DNA from: Sphingomonas sp.
Lineage (GTDB): Bacteria; Pseudomonadota; Alphaproteobacteria; Sphingomonadales; Sphingomonadaceae
Direction: 5' to 3'
Assembly (NCBI GenBank): GCA_021154945.1
Contig: JAJNQF010000332.1
Span: forward strand, 1 to 7,990
Length of the DNA stretch: 7,990 bases
The stretch's first letter is position 1. The number at the start of each line of letters is the position of its first letter. The notes under the pieces were generated by a model, which saw only the letters and a list, made by a program, of their open reading frames with translations, ran no database searches and was not told where the DNA came from. Of the stretch, positions 1-6,653 are shown one piece after another. A program made the translations under genes and the position numbers.

Positions 1-1
1 G

Positions 2-21
2 ATCCTGACTTTCGTCAGGAT
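2..21. repeat. Perfect 8-bp hairpin downstream of the amino acid dehydrogenase
   Basis: Arms ATCCTGAC (2-9) and GTCAGGAT (14-21) are exact reverse complements around a 4-nt loop. Read on the minus strand the loop is GAAA, a GNRA-type tetraloop, which would make a stable RNA hairpin. It lies 52 nt past the dehydrogenase stop codon, so it could stabilise or end that transcript. No T tract can be judged because the window ends at position 1. The GGATGACGG run at its right side resembles dispersed intergenic palindromes of Sphingomonadales, but position 1 does not pair with position 22, so the stem stops at 8 bp. Terminator or dispersed repeat cannot be separated here. Confidence 0.55.
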
Positions 22-73
22 GACGGGAGTAACTGGAGCGTGCGCCCTCGGCCCGAGCAACGGTCGCCTAGGT

Positions 74-1123
74 TCAGCGACCGATCAGGCGCTTGGCGAT
101 GCTGTCCGCGACGTCCGACGACGGCTCGCCCGAGCGGTCGCTTTCGTCCCAGACCTGGGTCAGGCGCTCAGGGATACGGGCGATCCGTGCCTTCACTTCG
201 GCTTCGTCACCATGACCCAGATATTCGAGACCGACGTTGATGATCCCACCCGCGTTGATCACATAATCCGGCGCGTACAGGATACCGCGAGCATGCAGGC
301 GCGCGCCGTCCTCGCGCACGCTCAGCTGGTTGTTCGCACCGCCTGCAACGACCTTCGCCTTCAACGCCGCGATCGACATCTCGGTCAGGATCGCGCCGAG
401 CGCATTCGGGCTGAAGATATCCGCCTCGGTCGTCAGGATCGCCTCGGCCGCAACCGCGGTCGCGCCGAGTTCACCGGCAAGCTTCTGTGCACGGCCTTCG
501 TCGACATCAGCCAGCGTCAGCACCGCGCCGTCCTTGGCGAGCAACCGCGCGAGCCCGCCGCCGACCGACCCGACGCCCTGGATCGCGACGCGCACGCCCT
601 TCATGTCGGTCGCGCCGAGGCCGCGAGCCGCCGCCGCTTTCACGCCGAGATAGATACCCAGCGCGGTGTACGGTCCGGGATCGCCGCCGGCAGCGCCGCT
701 CGCGACCGGCAGCCCCGAGACGTAGCGCGTCTGCGTAGCGATTACCTTCATCCGCTCTTCGGACATGCCGACGTCTTCCGCCGTCACGTAACGACCGCCG
801 AGCGAATCGACCGCGCGGCCGAACGCCTCGAGCTGCGCCGTCGTGATGACATCGCCGGGCTTGGCCGCGAGGACCACGCCCTTGCCGCCGCCGAGCTCGA
901 GCCCGGCCATCGCGTTCTTGAAGCTCATGCCGCGCGACAGGCGCAGCGCGTCGGTCACCGCGCGACCGTTATCGGCATAATGCCAGAAGCGCGTGCCGCC
1001 AGCTGCCGGCCCGAGCTTGGTGGAGTGCAGCGCAATTACCGCGCGCAGGCCCGATTCGGGATCGGTGAAGGCATGAACGCCCTCGTGGTCGTCGAAATCG
1101 GGAAGGTCCCAAACCGCTGTCAT
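74..1123 (-). CDS. Glu/Leu/Phe/Val family amino acid dehydrogenase, probably leucine dehydrogenase
   Basis: A cytoplasmic NAD-dependent enzyme of 349 aa that would reversibly deaminate a branched-chain or aromatic amino acid to its 2-oxo acid plus ammonium. The N-terminal substrate domain has GPAAGGTR (39-45), the substrate-binding lysine K69 in GMSFKNA, and the catalytic lysine K81 in LGGGKGV. The spacing of these two lysines matches leucine dehydrogenase (K68/K80). AEDVGM (115-120) supplies the conserved aspartate. The C-terminal Rossmann domain has GVGSVG (183-188), an acidic strand end at LADVD (204-208), GGANNQL (261-267) and APDYVINAGG (284-293). The ATG at 1123 is chosen because AGGAG (1130-1134) sits 6 nt upstream and the sequence then aligns with the family; the in-frame extension to 1279 runs into the tRNA gene and is not credible. 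Length is near the family norm of 345-365 aa. Leucine is favoured over valine or phenylalanine by general resemblance only; substrate cannot be fixed from sequence. Confidence 0.93.
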   Translation of the reverse strand: MTAVWDLPDFDDHEGVHAFTDPESGLRAVIALHSTKLGPAAGGTRFWHYADNGRAVTDALRLSRGMSFKNAMAGLELGGGKGVVLAAKPGDVITTAQLEAFGRAVDSLGGRYVTAEDVGMSEERMKVIATQTRYVSGLPVASGAAGGDPGPYTALGIYLGVKAAAARGLGATDMKGVRVAIQGVGSVGGGLARLLAKDGAVLTLADVDEGRAQKLAGELGATAVAAEAILTTEADIFSPNALGAILTEMSIAALKAKVVAGGANNQLSVREDGARLHARGILYAPDYVINAGGIINVGLEYLGHGDEAEVKARIARIPERLTQVWDESDRSGEPSSDVADSIAKRLIGR

Positions 1124-1129
1124 CGCCGG

Positions 1130-1134
1130 CTCCT
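1130..1134 (-). promoter_or_regulatory. Shine-Dalgarno site of the amino acid dehydrogenase
   Basis: AGGAG on the minus strand, 6 nt before the ATG at 1123. It is the best ribosome binding site near the N terminus and decides the start. It lies in a small palindrome (CTCC, 3-nt loop, GGAG on the minus strand) that may pair weakly with itself. Confidence 0.75.
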
Positions 1135-1163
1135 GAGGAGGAATAAAATTACCGGGAGGCGAA

Positions 1164-1169
1164 ATATTA
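1164..1169 (-). promoter_or_regulatory. Candidate -10 element for the amino acid dehydrogenase
   Basis: TAATAT on the minus strand matches 4 of 6 positions of the -10 consensus. It lies in a short AT-rich island (about 1140-1173) that stands out from the GC-rich surroundings. A start point near 1157 would give a leader of about 34 nt. I found no convincing -35 box at 16-18 nt spacing; TTGGGC (1190-1195) is 20 nt away. The rest of the gap between this gene and the tRNA shows only the hairpin at 1196-1216. Confidence 0.3.
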
Positions 1170-1195
1170 TTTTCTGGGGCGTTTGACCAGCCCAA

Positions 1196-1216
1196 AGCGC
1201 CCGCAGTGCGGGGGCT
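1196..1216 (-). terminator. Weak candidate terminator after tRNA-His
   Basis: An imperfect stem of AGC plus CCCGC pairs with GCGGG plus GCT around a 3-nt loop, with one mismatch. It begins about 20 nt past the CCA end of the tRNA on the minus strand. Only three T residues follow (from 1196 down), so this is a weak intrinsic terminator at best. Its placement between the tRNA and the dehydrogenase is the main support. Confidence 0.35.
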
Positions 1217-1236
1217 CGTCGAAAATACTGAGATAA

Positions 1237-1314
1237 TGGGGCGACCGACGGGACTTGAACCCGCAACATCCGGCATCACAAGCCGACGCTCTAACCAATT
1301 GAACTACGATCGCC
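1237..1314 (-). tRNA. tRNA-His (GTG)
   Basis: A full cloverleaf folds on the minus strand. The 7-bp acceptor stem pairs 1313-1307 with 1247-1241. The anticodon stem TCGGC/GCCGG (1286-1282 with 1274-1270) closes the loop TTGTGAT, with the GTG anticodon at 1279-1277. The T arm has GCGGG and CCCGT around TTCAAGT. CCA is encoded in the genome (1239-1237). The extra G at 1314 faces C73 (1240), the G-1:C73 identity pair typical of bacterial tRNA-His. It would read histidine codons CAC and CAU. The tRNA sits between gspN (63 nt upstream) and the dehydrogenase (113 nt downstream), on the same strand as both. Confidence 0.96.
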
Positions 1315-1327
1315 GCGAAGGCGTCGC

Positions 1328-1356
1328 CCCTAGCGGGGGTCGTCGGTCCCCGTCAA
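1328..1356 (-). promoter_or_regulatory. Candidate promoter of tRNA-His
   Basis: On the minus strand TTGACG (1356-1351) is a good -35 match, and 17 nt later CTAGGG (1333-1328) lies where a -10 would be. The -10 is poor against the general consensus, though stable-RNA promoters of alphaproteobacteria often carry CTAG-type -10 boxes. Initiation near 1321 would leave only about 7 nt of leader before the tRNA. The spacer also contains a GC-rich inverted repeat (CGGGG 1334-1338 with CCCCG 1348-1352), which could instead mark the end of the gsp transcript. The assignment is inference from position. Confidence 0.35.
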
Positions 1357-1377
1357 CCGCCGACTTGCATAAACGCC

Positions 1378-2103
1378 TCAAAATCGTCCCTCGATGGCGA
1401 GACGGTAACCGTTCGGGCCGTTTACGAAGCCGGCCTGTTCGAGCTTCTGGACGGCCAGCGGATCGGACGGGCGCAGCGAAAGTTCGGCACGGTAGGTCCC
1501 TGCCCCTTTGATCCTGAGCGCGATGCTTTCGGTGCCGGACTGGCTCGCGAGCGGCAGGAGCAAAGCAGTGCCGTCGCAGCGCGCGGTGCCGCTCACCGAC
1601 TGCGGCAGGGCGATCCCGCCGACCTCGCCCGCCAGCGTCGCGCGGACGCGGCCCTCGGCGGCTTCGCACTGCCCGTCGCGGAAGCGGACCGACACGTCGT
1701 CGAGATCGAGCGCGGAGACGGGCACCGGTGCGAACAACCGACCGGTCGCGACGGTGGCGGTCATGTGGTCGACGCCGAAGCCGTGGCGACTGACGCTTGC
1801 CGAGCCTGTGAGAGGTTTGGCAGATACCGATTCGGGACCGGCGAAGACGATCGTCGCGCGGCCGACCAGCAGCGGCAGGGGCGACAGCCGTGCGTGCAGG
1901 TTGCCGAGCGCAAGATCGCCGAACCGAGTGTCGGTCAGGGTCGCGCCCCAGATCGTGCCCGAGACGCGGCGTGCGACGAGCCCTTCGTCACCGACACCGA
2001 CCCAGCCGAGTACCGCGCGCATCGGCAGGAAGACGATCAGCGCGATCAGCAGCATGCCGCCGAACAACGCCGCGGGTCCGGTCCGCAGTCGAATCCGCCT
2101 CAT
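1378..2103 (-). CDS. gspN: Type II secretion system protein N
   Basis: A 241-aa accessory protein of the T2SS inner-membrane platform, found only in some T2SS operons; its role is less defined than that of GspL or GspM. It has a short basic N terminus (MRRIRLR), one membrane segment at about 11-33, and then a periplasmic beta-rich domain. The conserved start of that domain, RRVSGTIWGATL (45-56), is the family hallmark I recognise. Two cysteines, C146 and C176, could form a periplasmic disulfide. The start is the ATG at 2103, whose ATGA overlaps the gspM stop by 4 nt; longer in-frame starts would run through gspM. It is the last gene of the operon, 63 nt ahead of tRNA-His. It ends in a phenylalanine (EGRF), a common feature of proteins with a C-terminal beta strand. 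Confidence 0.88.
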   Translation of the reverse strand: MRRIRLRTGPAALFGGMLLIALIVFLPMRAVLGWVGVGDEGLVARRVSGTIWGATLTDTRFGDLALGNLHARLSPLPLLVGRATIVFAGPESVSAKPLTGSASVSRHGFGVDHMTATVATGRLFAPVPVSALDLDDVSVRFRDGQCEAAEGRVRATLAGEVGGIALPQSVSGTARCDGTALLLPLASQSGTESIALRIKGAGTYRAELSLRPSDPLAVQKLEQAGFVNGPNGYRLAIEGRF

Positions 2104-2576
2104 GCCGCCCGCGCCTTCAACGTGAGCGCGACGCCGACGGTCTTGTCCCCCTTGTCGGTCATCGTAACCGAGTCGACGAGGATGCCGAGCCGTTCGAGCC
2201 GCGCGAGCCACGCGGTCAGTGCAGCAGGACGCGCCGACTGGATACCGACACGGACGCGGTCTGCACCATCCTGATCGAGCGACGCGAGCGCGAAACCGGC
2301 CTGATCGGCCTCGGCACGCACCACGTCGGCAAGTGCCCCCGTCAGCGGCGTCGCGCGCGTCCGCTGGATATCGCGCAACGTGGCAACCTGCGCGCGAGTC
2401 TCGCCGAGCCGCGTCACCGCGCTGGCGTGGCGTTCGCGGGCGCTCGACAGACCATCGCCGACCGGGCGGATGATCACCGCCCACAGCAACGTGAGCACCG
2501 CGAGCGTGGCCATCACGAGCAGCAGGCGCCGCTCCCTGAGCGAACGCCCTTCGAACCAAGTCTTCAGGCCGGTCAT
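2100..2576 (-). CDS. gspM: Type II secretion system protein M
   Basis: A 158-aa bitopic inner-membrane protein that pairs with GspL and helps link the GspE ATPase to the pseudopilus assembly platform. A short cytoplasmic tail containing WFEGRSLRERR (7-17) precedes one membrane segment at about 18-37. A periplasmic helix likely to form a coiled coil follows (about 42-72), then a small alpha/beta domain of ferredoxin-like type (about 85-158). The WF...L.ERR pattern just before the membrane helix is typical of GspM. Its ATG overlaps the gspL stop by 4 nt (2573-2576) and its stop overlaps the gspN start by 4 nt, so translation is probably coupled on both sides. Length is normal for the family. 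Confidence 0.93.
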   Translation of the reverse strand: MTGLKTWFEGRSLRERRLLLVMATLAVLTLLWAVIIRPVGDGLSSARERHASAVTRLGETRAQVATLRDIQRTRATPLTGALADVVRAEADQAGFALASLDQDGADRVRVGIQSARPAALTAWLARLERLGILVDSVTMTDKGDKTVGVALTLKARAA

Positions 2577-3664
2577 CGTCCGCTCCCCGATGCTGGACTG
2601 ATCGTAAGTTCACCCGTCACCCGCCCGGCCGCCGCCTGGAACACACCCGCGCGGACGGTGAAGCCCGCCGACTCCAGCGCGCGCTTGAGATCGGTGGCCA
2701 ACGCCTCGCGCTCGACTGCTACAGACAGTCGCAGGTCGCCGTTCGCCTGAAAATCGAGCCCGGTGACTTCGCTCCCCGGCGTAGCGCGTACCGCCGCAAA
2801 CGCCGCCGCCGTCGTATTGGTGAACCCGAGCCCAGGCCCACGCACGCGCGACAGCCGCTCGTCGAGTTGGCGGGCGGCATCGACAACCGTCTCGCCACGC
2901 GGCAGGCCGGTGACGGCCACCGTATTGGCTTCCGCCTCCAACGCATCCGCGCCAAAACTGTATTTGGCGATGCGAACGAGCGAGATGGCAAGAGTCACCG
3001 CCAGGATCGTCAGCGACAACAATGCCAGTCGCCGGATCAGCCGCCAGTCGATCGCGAACCGGCGCCGCCGCGCGAACGGGCCTTGGCGGAGGTCGAGCGG
3101 GAGCGATGCGGCGGCGGCAACGATCGCCGCTTCCAGCGTGTCGCGGTCGATCGTCGCCGGCGCGCTGCCCCCGGTCACGAGCTCGGTCAGACGCGCCTCG
3201 TCCGCGAACCCGCTCGACGTACCGCGCACCACGCCGCTGCCGGCAAGCTCGGCGCGCGCGTACCCCTCTTCGGGCCGCGGCAGGAGCATCGGCGCGGGAA
3301 TCACGGCGACCGGATCGACGCCCGCTTCGGCGAGCATCCGCAGCCACTCGCGCATCGTGGCCGCACCGACGACGCCGATCGGACGGTCGCTCGCGCCCTC
3401 GTCCCCGACCGCGACATGGAGTTCCACGAGCGGCGATGCGCTCGCCTCGGCCGCCAGTATCCGTGCGGCGGCGGTCGCCTGCGCCGTCGAGCGGGAGGGC
3501 AATTCCGCCCAATGCAGCGTCACCGCCTCGGCCGGCGCCACCGCGATCGTCTCGTCGTCGATCGCTTCGGGAATTCCTTCCCCCTCCCCGACCACGCGCG
3601 CGTCCACGACGCGCATCCAGCGATATCCGGTCTCGCCGGCGGGAAGGAACAACAGCGTCGTCAT
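2573..3664 (-). CDS. gspL: Type II secretion system protein L
   Basis: A 363-aa inner-membrane platform protein that recruits the GspE ATPase through its cytoplasmic domain and binds GspM in the membrane and periplasm. Residues 1-200 form the actin-like cytoplasmic domain. It closes with LDLRQGPFARRRR (190-202), the LNLLQG-type signature plus basic cluster that precedes the membrane in this family. One membrane segment lies at about 212-233, and the periplasmic ferredoxin-like domain at about 240-355. The ATG at 3664 is preferred because it makes an ATGA overlap with the gspK stop like the other junctions; an in-frame ATG at 3679 would add five residues. The C terminus ends in a Gly/Ser tail and overlaps gspM by 4 nt. 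Longer in-frame readings to 4402 are antiframe coding of gspK and are excluded. Confidence 0.93.
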   Translation of the reverse strand: MTTLLFLPAGETGYRWMRVVDARVVGEGEGIPEAIDDETIAVAPAEAVTLHWAELPSRSTAQATAAARILAAEASASPLVELHVAVGDEGASDRPIGVVGAATMREWLRMLAEAGVDPVAVIPAPMLLPRPEEGYARAELAGSGVVRGTSSGFADEARLTELVTGGSAPATIDRDTLEAAIVAAAASLPLDLRQGPFARRRRFAIDWRLIRRLALLSLTILAVTLAISLVRIAKYSFGADALEAEANTVAVTGLPRGETVVDAARQLDERLSRVRGPGLGFTNTTAAAFAAVRATPGSEVTGLDFQANGDLRLSVAVEREALATDLKRALESAGFTVRAGVFQAAAGRVTGELTISPASGSGR

Positions 3665-4671
3665 GATGGCTCGCCCCATTGCCGCGATACGAGCTGCGCG
3701 GGAACCCTGTTCGCATCGATCAACGCACGTTCCTGCATTTGCGTGCGGCCGAGCGTCACGTCGATATCGAGCGTGAACCATTTCGAGACGACCGTGGCTT
3801 CCGCGCCTGGCGCGATCGTCGAAGCCCCGAGCAGCGACAGGCTCGTCTGCATCTGGCCGATCTCGGCATAGCCCTGGACCGGCCGCCGCAGCAACGCCTG
3901 CTGCGCGTTGCCGATCGACAGCGTATCGGGATACATCATCGCCAGCAGCACCGCCTGTTCGGGCAACAGCGTATTGACGTTGATCGGCGATGGTTTCGCG
4001 ATCGGCAGCGTGCAGATCCAGGGCCGCAGCCTGGCGTAGATTTCCGGGGTCATGCCGAGCACCGCCCGCAGTTCGCTCGGGTCGGTCATCAGCGTACCGG
4101 CGGTACGATATGGCGTCTCCCGACCTAGATAGGCGCCGTCCTCCGCCCCCATCTGCTGCTGATCCTGATCGGTGTCGATCCAGTCCGCCGTGCCTGCCGC
4201 GACCTGTTCGGCGACCTGTACCGGCACATCGAGGAGCCGCATCAGGCGGACGAACTGCGGGCGGGCCTCGCGTTGCGTCGTGTAGACGCCGGGTCCGGTC
4301 ATCCGCACCAGGCTGTTGAGGTTGAAGCAATTCGCACCATCCCGTACGCGCGCGGTCGCGAAGCCGCCGGGGACCGGCAGACCGAACGGGGTGTTGCTCC
4401 AATTACCGGCGAGCGTGACCCGCTTCGAGCTCTGGCCGAGCAGGTTTGAGATACGGGTGAGCGCCATCGTCTCGGCGGCCAGCGCATAGGCACGCGCCTG
4501 TTCGCCGGTCGCGGCATTCCCCGCCAACCGCGTCGACAGTCGCAGCTTCTCCAGCGCGGCGCCGGCCATCACGGCGATGATCGCGACCAGCATCAGCACG
4601 GTCAGCAACGCGGCGCCCCGCTCTGCCCCCCGCTCAATACCCCGCGACGGCAACGGATCAGTTTGGCGCAC
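3661..4671 (-). CDS. gspK: Type II secretion minor pseudopilin K
   Basis: A 336-aa large minor pseudopilin expected to cap the pseudopilus tip with GspI and GspJ. Its leader ends in GAERG, cleaved by the prepilin peptidase between G19 and A20, and the hydrophobic helix starts AALLTVLML. Position +5 of the mature protein is Thr, not the Glu found in the other pseudopilins; this is normal for GspK and fits the tip position. The acidic calcium-site segment DWIDTDQD (163-170) and PYRTAG (187-192) are family signatures. C115 and C220 (in WICTLP) can form the usual disulfide. INVNTL (230-235) is also typical. The start is a GTG at 4671, overlapping gspJ by 14 nt, with AGGGGG (4678-4683) 6 nt upstream; a GTG at 4800 would add 43 residues inside gspJ and spoil the short leader. 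Confidence 0.9.
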   Translation of the reverse strand: MRQTDPLPSRGIERGAERGAALLTVLMLVAIIAVMAGAALEKLRLSTRLAGNAATGEQARAYALAAETMALTRISNLLGQSSKRVTLAGNWSNTPFGLPVPGGFATARVRDGANCFNLNSLVRMTGPGVYTTQREARPQFVRLMRLLDVPVQVAEQVAAGTADWIDTDQDQQQMGAEDGAYLGRETPYRTAGTLMTDPSELRAVLGMTPEIYARLRPWICTLPIAKPSPINVNTLLPEQAVLLAMMYPDTLSIGNAQQALLRRPVQGYAEIGQMQTSLSLLGASTIAPGAEATVVSKWFTLDIDVTLGRTQMQERALIDANRVPAQLVSRQWGEPS

Positions 4672-5380
4672 CGGACGCCCCCTGTTGCGAGGCGGGGGTC
4701 GCCGGAGAACTAGCCTCGCTGATGTCGGCGGGCATCGGCGTGTAGCCGGTGCCGACCAGAAACATCTGGCGAAACTGCGTCCCGTCGTCGCGTTGGACAC
4801 GCAATTCCATCGCGTCGGGCAAGGGCGCGCCGCCTGCGCCGTCCCAGCGATCGCTCCAGGCGCCGGCGATCCGGTAGCGAAGGCCGACCTGCCGCACGCG
4901 CGTCAGCAGCGCGGCCGGGGGCAGAGGCTGGGCACCATCGATCATCGGATAGGCGATCCGCTGGAGCGTGCCCGCATCGACGCGGTAGGCGACCTTTTGC
5001 AGGTTGGACCGTGCGGTACCGTCGATATTGCTCCAGCCGGCGCGGACGAGGCGGAGCATCGGCGTGACGCCCGATCCGCTTTCGCCGACGAACGCCGGTA
5101 TCCGCGTTCCGGCTTCGTCGCGTGTGACGCGATTCGCCGCCTGGGCGAGGTCCGCGGAGAGGATCGACATCGTCCGGGTCAGCGCGCTGATATCGTCGAG
5201 CTTGGCTCCGGTCGAGCTCTGCGCCCTGACGCTGAACGACAGAATGGCAACGCCCGCCGCGGCGATCATCCCGAAGATCATCAGCGAAACCATGACCTCG
5301 ATCAGCGTAAAGCCCGCCTCGCCTGCCGACTTCGCCACCTCGTCCGTACCGATTGCAGTGTCGCGACGACGCCCGCTCAT
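4658..5380 (-). CDS. gspJ: Type II secretion minor pseudopilin J
   Basis: A 240-aa minor pseudopilin of the tip complex with GspI and GspK. The leader ends KSAGEAG and the prepilin peptidase site lies between G23 and F24 (G|FTLIEVMVSL), with Glu at mature position +5. The membrane helix covers about 24-46. The following helix region contains SADLAQAANR, a pattern characteristic of GspJ. The rest is a periplasmic beta domain. The last 20 or so residues are rich in Ala, Ser, Pro and Gln and look disordered; this DNA also carries the ribosome binding site and start of gspK. The ATG at 5380 overlaps the gspI stop by 4 nt. The leader of 23 residues is longer than in GspI but within the range for this family. 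Confidence 0.93.
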   Translation of the reverse strand: MSGRRRDTAIGTDEVAKSAGEAGFTLIEVMVSLMIFGMIAAAGVAILSFSVRAQSSTGAKLDDISALTRTMSILSADLAQAANRVTRDEAGTRIPAFVGESGSGVTPMLRLVRAGWSNIDGTARSNLQKVAYRVDAGTLQRIAYPMIDGAQPLPPAALLTRVRQVGLRYRIAGAWSDRWDGAGGAPLPDAMELRVQRDDGTQFRQMFLVGTGYTPMPADISEASSPATPASQQGASGAPN

Positions 5381-5766
5381 GATGTCGCCGCCTGTGGAGT
5401 CGCGACGTTGGGCGCGGGGCGGACCATCGTCAGGCGGCCGAGTTGGGTGCCGGTACGGTCGGCGACCACCACGTCGATCCGCAGCACGCGCGAGCCGCCG
5501 AGCGCGCTGACCTGCCGGGTCCAGGTCCAGGCCTGGCCGCCGTTCGTCTCGACGCCCGTGACGCGGCCTGCGGTCGGCGGTTGCGCGTCGGTCACCGCCT
5601 CGATCGCGACGTTGCGGGCGACCATCTGCGCGACCAGCGTTTCGTCGAGGATCGAGGCGCCGCGGATCGTCGCGCTTTCCAGACGCACGAGCGCCATCGC
5701 CGCGAGGCTGAAGACGGCCAGCGCGACCATGATCTCGATCAGAGTAAAACCGCGCTCAGCCCGCAT
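5377..5766 (-). CDS. gspI: Type II secretion minor pseudopilin I
   Basis: A 129-aa minor pseudopilin that nucleates the pseudopilus tip. It has a very short leader (MRAERG) cleaved between G6 and F7, then G|FTLIEIMVALAVFSLAAMAL, with Glu at +5. That sequence is the classic type IV pilin-like N terminus with the GspI-style VALAVFSLAA helix. VARNVAIEAV (49-58) corresponds to the conserved ARN-x-A helix of GspI, and the C-terminal part is a small beta sheet. No cysteines are present. Its ATG at 5766 overlaps the end of gspH by 11 nt, and its stop overlaps gspJ by 4 nt. The C-terminal tail is rich in Ala, Pro and Thr. Confidence 0.94.
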   Translation of the reverse strand: MRAERGFTLIEIMVALAVFSLAAMALVRLESATIRGASILDETLVAQMVARNVAIEAVTDAQPPTAGRVTGVETNGGQAWTWTRQVSALGGSRVLRIDVVVADRTGTQLGRLTMVRPAPNVATPQAATS

Positions 5767-6226
5767 CGGCGCGCACGCTGCCGTCGGCGTCGATATGCAC
5801 GGTCGCCGCGACGCCGCCGCGGTCGAGGCGGATTTCGGCAGGACGGTCGACGAGCCCGGTCGGGTCGAAGGTTACGCGCATGCGACCGCTGGCGTCGCCT
5901 ATACTGGCCCTGGTGCCGTCGTTCCAGCGTTCGACGCGCATCGGTTTCTCCGCGATCGGCGTCCAACCTCCGGCCAAACGCCGGTCGAAACCGTAGCCGC
6001 CGCGGCTGATCCAGACGCTCACCGGCCGCGCCTCGACGATCGCAGAGTCGTGCGCAGCACGGGCGCGCAGGGCGAAGCGCGTCGCCTCGTCGAGCACGCG
6101 GCCGCGCGGGTCCGGCATGACGAGGACGGCGACGGCGGATGCAAGGCCGATGATCGTGACCACGACCATCAGCTCGACCAGCGTGAAACCGGCTTCGCGC
6201 TTATTGCCAGCTACCGATATCGGCAT
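5756..6226 (-). CDS. gspH: Type II secretion minor pseudopilin H
   Basis: A 156-aa minor pseudopilin thought to connect the tip complex (I, J, K) to the GspG shaft. The leader is MPISVAGNKREAG, with the prepilin peptidase site between G13 and F14 and Glu at mature +5 (FTLVELMVVV). The helix runs to about residue 36, then a periplasmic beta domain with RPVSVWISRGGYGFDRR in mid protein, the GspH/FimT-like fold. I chose the ATG at 6226 because GAGGGG (6231-6236) lies 4 nt upstream and the leader is of normal length. A reading from 6304 would add 26 residues lying wholly within gspG. With this start the overlap with gspG is 26 nt, the longest in the operon. Confidence 0.9.
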   Translation of the reverse strand: MPISVAGNKREAGFTLVELMVVVTIIGLASAVAVLVMPDPRGRVLDEATRFALRARAAHDSAIVEARPVSVWISRGGYGFDRRLAGGWTPIAEKPMRVERWNDGTRASIGDASGRMRVTFDPTGLVDRPAEIRLDRGGVAATVHIDADGSVRADAG

Positions 6227-6653
6227 CGATCCCCTCGCCGCCTTCCTTGCCGTCGGCCCCGAAGGTCCAGACATCGGCCTCGCCGTGCGTGCCGGGTGAC
6301 GCATAGAGATACGGGCGACCCCAGGGATCGTTCGGCAGCTTCTTGAGATAGCCGCCGCGCTGATAGCGCGAGGGATCGGTCAGGCCCGCGGGCGCGCTGA
6401 CCAGTGCGTTCAAGCCCTGCGAGGTGTTGGGGAAGGTCATGTTCTGGAGCTTGTAGAGTTCAAGGCCGCCCTCGATCTGGGCGATGTCGGCCTTGGCCTT
6501 CTGGATCCGCGCGGTGTCGCCGGACGGCAGCACGTTGAGCGCGACGATCGTCGCGAGCAGGCCGATGATGACGATCACCACCATCAACTCGACGAGGGTA
6601 AAGCCTGCCTCGCGGCGCTTCTTTTTGTCTTCTGGACGCATGTACGACCTCAT
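6201..6653 (-). CDS. gspG: Type II secretion major pseudopilin G
   Basis: The major pseudopilin, 150 aa, which polymerises into the periplasmic pseudopilus that drives substrates through the GspD secretin. The basic leader ends RREAG and is cut between G17 and F18 (FTLVELMVVIVIIGLLA), with Glu at +5. The NVLPSGDTARIQKAKADI stretch and QGLNALV (79-85) match the family. YLKKLPNDPWGRPY precedes the C-terminal calcium-binding loop, where GADGKEGGEGIDADIG carries the conserved acidic ligands. The ATG at 6653 overlaps the gspF stop by 4 nt but has no Shine-Dalgarno. A second in-frame ATG at 6641 (four residues shorter) has GAGG (6648-6651) 6 nt upstream and may be the true start. The mature protein is the same either way. 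Confidence 0.95.
   Translation of the reverse strand: MRSYMRPEDKKKRREAGFTLVELMVVIVIIGLLATIVALNVLPSGDTARIQKAKADIAQIEGGLELYKLQNMTFPNTSQGLNALVSAPAGLTDPSRYQRGGYLKKLPNDPWGRPYLYASPGTHGEADVWTFGADGKEGGEGIDADIGSWQ
6648..6651 (-). promoter_or_regulatory. Shine-Dalgarno site that may set the gspG start
   Basis: GAGG on the minus strand, formed across the overlapping gspF stop and first gspG ATG, with a 6-nt spacer to the ATG at 6641. The ATG at 6653 has no comparable site. It therefore favours the shorter GspG leader or a reinitiation event at 6641. Confidence 0.45.

Noticed and set aside
20..1186. 388-aa open frame on the plus strand opposite the dehydrogenase
   Set aside because: It is antisense to a gene with clear catalytic motifs, is rich in Arg, Ala and Asp as expected of a shadow frame in GC-rich DNA, and shows no recognisable domain.
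1237..1314. tRNA-His as an integration site for a genomic island
   Set aside because: No integrase, no second copy of the tRNA 3' end and no change in composition appear on either side within the window.
2104..2613. N-terminal extension of gspN to 411 aa
   Set aside because: The added part is an out-of-frame shadow of gspM; the ATG at 2103 gives the expected short basic tail and membrane helix.
2763..3871. Long plus-strand frames opposite gspL and gspK
   Set aside because: Both are low-complexity Arg/Ala/Ser-rich frames typical of antisense GC-rich coding DNA; the minus-strand products are clear Gsp proteins.
3665..4402. N-terminal extension of gspL to 609 aa
   Set aside because: The extra residues are out-of-frame reading of gspK and resemble no GspL; the ATG at 3664 gives a normal-length protein with an ATGA junction.
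4612..4671. GspK lacking Glu at mature position +5 as a defect
   Set aside because: Absence of Glu+5 is a normal property of GspK and fits its place at the pseudopilus tip, so this is not a mutation.
4577..6346. 589-aa open frame on the plus strand opposite gspK to gspG
   Set aside because: It runs antisense across five well-supported pseudopilin genes, has shadow-like composition, and has no fold or ribosome site I can recognise.
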